From an uncultured Roseovarius sp. (lineage in GTDB: Bacteria > Pseudomonadota > Alphaproteobacteria > Rhodobacterales > Rhodobacteraceae): 64,000 nt of DNA. Positions 62,867 through 64,000 of this stretch are shown here, piece by piece. Location: the NCBI GenBank assembly GCA_947496175.1, contig CANMBU010000005.1, positions 61,059 to 125,058 on the forward strand, in the 5' to 3' direction. The stretch's first letter is position 1; each line of letters opens with the position of its first letter. Both the position numbers and the translations under genes were made by a program. Under the pieces are notes generated by a model. It worked only from the letters and a program-made list of their open reading frames with translations. It did no database searches and was not told where the DNA came from.

Positions 62867-62890
62867 CCGGCAGGCCTTCGGGCCTGTCGG
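62867..62890 (+). terminator. Terminator-like hairpin between second phnD and phnE
   Basis: CCGGCAGGCC-TTCG-GGCCTGTCGG forms a 10-bp stem (one mismatch) followed by TATTTTTG, so it resembles an intrinsic terminator with partial read-through to the permease genes. Confidence 0.65.
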
Positions 62891-62912
62891 TATTTTTGTA
62901 TGCGGGGGCACC

Positions 62913-63788
62913 ATGGCTGACATTTCCTTAGGCGGCGCGGCGCACAGCGTGGGCAGCATCCAGTCGAGCTATATGGCGCAGGTTCAAAGGCGCCGGCTTT
63001 ATGGTGGGCTGACCCTGCTGATTTTTGTCGTTCTGATGGTGTCCGGTTTCAACATCGCGGATGACCGCAACGCTGGCGGTTTCTGGGAAGGTCTGCACCA
63101 GATCGGTGATTATCCTGCCGACGTCCTGTCCGAAGCTTGGGAAAAGCGAGCCGATCTGCCAGGGCTGATCGCCAAATACTTCCCGGCCCTAGTTGAAACG
63201 ATCAATATAGCGGCGGTCTCGACCCTGATCGGTGCAATTGGTGGCTTGTTCCTGTCCTTGCTGGGCACGCGTGGTCTGGCGAAATGGCCGCGCCTGATCC
63301 CTCTGTTCCGCCGCATCTCGGACGTGATGCGCGCCGTGCCCGAGATCGTGATTGCGCTTGTGCTGATCTTCGTGCTCGGCGGCGGACCGGTGCCTGCGAT
63401 GATCGCCATTGCTATCCACACGGCCGGTGCACTGGGTAAGATGTTCTCCGAAGTGGCTGAAAATGCCGATCTGAAGCCGGTCGAGGGCCTCGCCTCCACC
63501 GGAGCGACATGGTCGCAGCGTATGCTGCTCGGCGTGCTGCCGCAGGTCGCACCGAATTATCTCAGCTATTCCCTGCTGCGGTTTGAGATCAACATCCGCG
63601 CCTCTGCTATTCTGGGTTTCGTCGGTGCAGGCGGCCTTGGCTACGAGTTGCGCAATGCAATGGCCTGGGGACCCGGGCGGTTCGATGAGGCCGCAGCCAT
63701 ATTCATCCTGCTCTTCGGCACGATTGTCTTCTTCGATCAGGTGTCCAGCCGCTACCGCAACCGTCTGACAGAGGGGCAAGGCCAATGA
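62913..63788 (+). CDS. phnE: Phosphonate ABC transporter permease PhnE (second set)
   Basis: The 291-residue permease has a cytoplasmic N-terminus, six hydrophobic segments and the EAA loop KMFSEVAENADLKPVEGLASTGA. It pairs with the next, truncated permease. The stop overlaps the next ATG by 4 nt. Confidence 0.93.
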   Translation: MADISLGGAAHSVGSIQSSYMAQVQRRRLYGGLTLLIFVVLMVSGFNIADDRNAGGFWEGLHQIGDYPADVLSEAWEKRADLPGLIAKYFPALVETINIAAVSTLIGAIGGLFLSLLGTRGLAKWPRLIPLFRRISDVMRAVPEIVIALVLIFVLGGGPVPAMIAIAIHTAGALGKMFSEVAENADLKPVEGLASTGATWSQRMLLGVLPQVAPNYLSYSLLRFEINIRASAILGFVGAGGLGYELRNAMAWGPGRFDEAAAIFILLFGTIVFFDQVSSRYRNRLTEGQGQ

Positions 63789-64000
63789 CCACGACAGATC
63801 TGAGCCTCACCAAACACAACGCAGACAAACTGTTTCAGCGCAAGCGCCTGATCGGCTTTGGCATCCCCGCAGTTATCTTTGCCTATCTGCTCTACATCTT
63901 CTTTGTATTCGATATTCCCGGGTTGGCGGGGCGTGCCAATCTCGATAACGCGGTCACGCTGGCCTCTGACAGTTGGTCGCACAAGGTTCACGTCACACGG
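63785..64000 (+). CDS. phnE: Second permease of the second phosphonate transporter (3' truncated)
   Basis: The ATG at 63785 overlaps the previous stop. The visible 72 residues have a polar lead and one membrane helix (LIGFGIPAVIFAYLLYIFF), the start of a PhnE-type permease. The rest lies beyond the window. Confidence 0.85.
   Translation, partial: MTTTDLSLTKHNADKLFQRKRLIGFGIPAVIFAYLLYIFFVFDIPGLAGRANLDNAVTLASDSWSHKVHVTR

Overview
The window looks like a chromosomal or large-plasmid segment of a marine alphaproteobacterium of the Rhodobacterales (Roseobacter-type). The pointers are GC-rich coding, the phn gene order, the HflKC, PsiE and SPW neighbours, small alphaproteobacterial zinc-finger proteins, and a P-type conjugation system of the kind common on Roseobacter plasmids. 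This placement is inference from gene content and protein style, since there is no rRNA or tRNA gene in the window.

Region 1 (1-10156, + strand) is a genome-defence block. The C-terminal end of an SbcC-type ATPase and a small zinc-ribbon protein come first. Then follows a three-gene operon (TerB-domain membrane protein, BrxD-like ATPase, Lhr-like helicase) with the gene content of the Shango anti-phage system. A two-gene unit comes next, a RloC/PrrC-like ABC ATPase plus a CoiA-like nuclease, which may be a separate and possibly undescribed system.

Region 2 (10293-21818, - strand) is a nearly complete VirB/Trb type IV secretion operon (VirB1 to VirB6 and VirB8 to VirB11, plus a VirB7-like lipoprotein of 55 residues). 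Its oddest member is a lytic transglycosylase that carries VirB5-like sequence at both ends. No VirD4 or relaxase is visible. A divergent gene set (21974-23016) holds a small exported protein, an XRE regulator and a hypothetical protein; palindromes with TATCT half-sites precede both directions. A TrbM-like gene lies far away at 40302-40997.

Region 3 (23017-39930) reads as a stress-tolerance block: NhaA, a fatty acid desaturase, a Crp/Fnr regulator, HflK-HflC, a PsiE-like protein, a transglutaminase-like protein, GroES-GroEL behind a CIRCE element, an SPW membrane protein, an EF-hand protein and many small hypothetical proteins. One small gene (39003-39189) is frameshifted at a run of seven A.

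Region 4 (41086-64000) is devoted to phosphorus scavenging. A LysR regulator is divergent from a Ugp/Mal-type ABC transporter, followed by two metallophosphodiesterases, the second interrupted by an in-frame TGA. Next come phnFGHIJKLM (C-P lyase), phnCDEE, a hexapeptide acyltransferase, a GNAT acetyltransferase, an aldo/keto reductase, and a second phnCDEE transporter that runs off the right end. A 16-bp palindrome occurs identically just before phnF and just before phnC and is probably the PhnF operator. Several Pho-box-like sites suggest PhoB control. Each of the three substrate-binding protein genes is followed by a strong hairpin. PhnJ keeps its glycine-loop region but lacks the C-terminal cysteines that bind the iron-sulfur cluster in E. 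coli PhnJ, which is the most striking single observation here.
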